A stretch of DNA of 6,076 nucleotides, from NCBI GenBank assembly GCA_900549155.1, contig URNF01000119.1, positions 1-6,076 of the forward strand, given 5' to 3'. This document shows, piece by piece, positions 5,787 to 6,076 of this stretch. Each line of letters starts with the position of its first letter. Positions within the stretch are counted from its first letter, which is position 1. A model generated the notes under the pieces. It saw only the letters and a program-made list of their open reading frames with translations, searched no databases and was not told the DNA's origin. The stretch is from an uncultured Oscillospiraceae bacterium (GTDB taxonomy: Bacteria; Bacillota; Clostridia; Oscillospirales; Acutalibacteraceae). The position numbers were made by a program, and so were the translations under genes.

Positions 5787-5805
5787 TATCGGTTTTTCAT
5801 CGATA
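5787..5805 (-). repeat. Short inverted repeat in the gdhA leader
   Basis: TATCG (5787-5791) and CGATA (5801-5805) can form a 5-bp stem with a 9-nt loop in the 5' leader of gdhA. It is weak and lacks a T-run, so it is not a terminator. It directly adjoins the tandem TTTTGCAA repeats. Confidence 0.3.
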
Positions 5806-5821
5806 TTTTGCAATTTTGCAA
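5806..5821. repeat. Tandem 8-bp repeat TTTTGCAA in the gdhA leader
   Basis: TTTTGCAA occurs twice head to tail (5806-5813 and 5814-5821), each containing the palindrome TTGCAA. The copies are 8 bp apart and fall roughly 12-27 nt downstream of the predicted gdhA transcription start, where a repressor could block elongation. Operator function is inference. Confidence 0.4.
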
Positions 5822-5838
5822 TTCAAAACCACCTTTTC

Positions 5839-5867
5839 AGCATACACGCTTTGCGGCGATTTGTCAA
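5839..5867 (-). promoter_or_regulatory. Sigma-A-type promoter of gdhA
   Basis: On the minus strand, a perfect -35 TTGACA (5867-5862), a 17-bp spacer, and -10 TATGCT (5844-5839). Predicted start is near 5832, giving a leader of about 70 nt. The promoter begins 18 bp past the stop of the ABC ATPase gene, so gdhA appears to be transcribed independently. Confidence 0.75.
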
Positions 5868-5884
5868 CGGGTTTCGGCGGTTTT

Positions 5885-6076
5885 TCACTCACTTTTTTGC
5901 AGTTTCCCCGCCCGCATTTCCAAACGGCGCTCGGCAGCGGCAGCAACTGCTCTGTCGTGGGTGATGAGCAGCAGCGTCGTGCCGCCCTTGTGCAGCTCCC
6001 GCAAAAGCGTCATGACCGCTGCGCCCGAGGCGGCATCGAGGTTGCCCGTCGGCTCATCCGCCAGCAAAACGGCGGG
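5885..6076 (-). CDS. ABC transporter ATP-binding protein (C-terminal part, cut by window edge)
   Basis: Only the last 63 residues are in the window; the gene continues past 6076 and its start is not visible. It opens at the Walker B/D-loop block, VLLADEPTGNLDAASG, followed by RELHKGGTTLLLITHD with the switch (H-loop) histidine, and a short tail ending at TGA 5885-5887. The LADEPTGNLD wording and the abrupt C-terminus resemble the LolD/MacB/FtsE-like class of small ATPases that pair with FtsX-like permeases. They power export or extraction of lipids, peptides or antibiotics. Substrate cannot be stated, and the Walker A and signature motifs lie outside. No convincing terminator follows the stop, so its transcript may run into gdhA. 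Confidence 0.88.
   Translation of the reverse strand, partial: PAVLLADEPTGNLDAASGAAVMTLLRELHKGGTTLLLITHDRAVAAAAERRLEMRAGKLQKSE

Noticed and set aside
5763..5813. 17-codon N-terminal extension of gdhA starting at TTG 5811-5813
   Set aside because: No ribosome binding site; it overlaps the leader repeats. The start at 5762 matches the usual GDH length and has GGAG at good spacing.
5827..5883. Long-range pairing of AAAACCGCC with GGTGGTTTT downstream of the ABC ATPase gene as a possible terminator
   Set aside because: The loop would be about 40 nt and contains the gdhA promoter, one pair is a wobble, and no proper T-run follows. Chance pairing is as likely.
82..6076. Mobile element, CRISPR array or phage/defence island
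   Set aside because: No transposase, integrase, terminal repeats, regular spacer repeats or defence-gene motifs were seen. All intact genes are housekeeping or transport-type.

Overview
The window looks like chromosomal DNA of a GC-rich Bacillota member, probably a Clostridia/Oscillospirales-type gut anaerobe. Signs are a T-box leader upstream of tyrS, strong GGAGG-type ribosome binding sites, an anaerobe-style NADP glutamate dehydrogenase, and a DUF1538 membrane protein paired with a P-II-like protein. The taxonomic call is inference; no rRNA or other marker gene is present. No rRNA, tRNA, insertion sequence, CRISPR array or phage gene was found.

Every intact gene is on the minus strand, so transcription runs right to left. 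From right to left: (a) 5885-6076, the C-terminal end of an ABC transporter ATPase that starts outside the window; (b) 4416-5762, gdhA with its own sigma-A-like promoter; (c) 4097-4404, a promoter and a tyrosine T-box riboswitch, followed by tyrS (2853-4076) and a bidirectional terminator (2797-2839); (d) 2375-2788 on the plus strand, a start-less C-terminal remnant of a DUF4838-like protein, convergent with tyrS; (e) 82-2303, a two-gene operon of a tandem DUF1538 membrane protein and a tandem P-II-like protein with a 4-bp GTGA overlap, closed by a terminator at 52-77. A second terminator hairpin at 17-39 points the other way and probably ends a plus-strand gene left of the window.

Functionally, gdhA makes glutamate from ammonium and 2-oxoglutarate. 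tyrS charges tRNA-Tyr under feedback from uncharged tRNA-Tyr. I see no intrinsic terminator between gdhA and the tyrS promoter, so the T-box attenuator may also be the effective end of the gdhA transcript. The least understood unit is the DUF1538/P-II-like pair. Its layout suggests a membrane transporter gated by a cytoplasmic nucleotide- or metabolite-sensing partner, by analogy with AmtB-GlnK, but the substrate and ligand cannot be read from sequence. It is the best candidate here for an under-described system.
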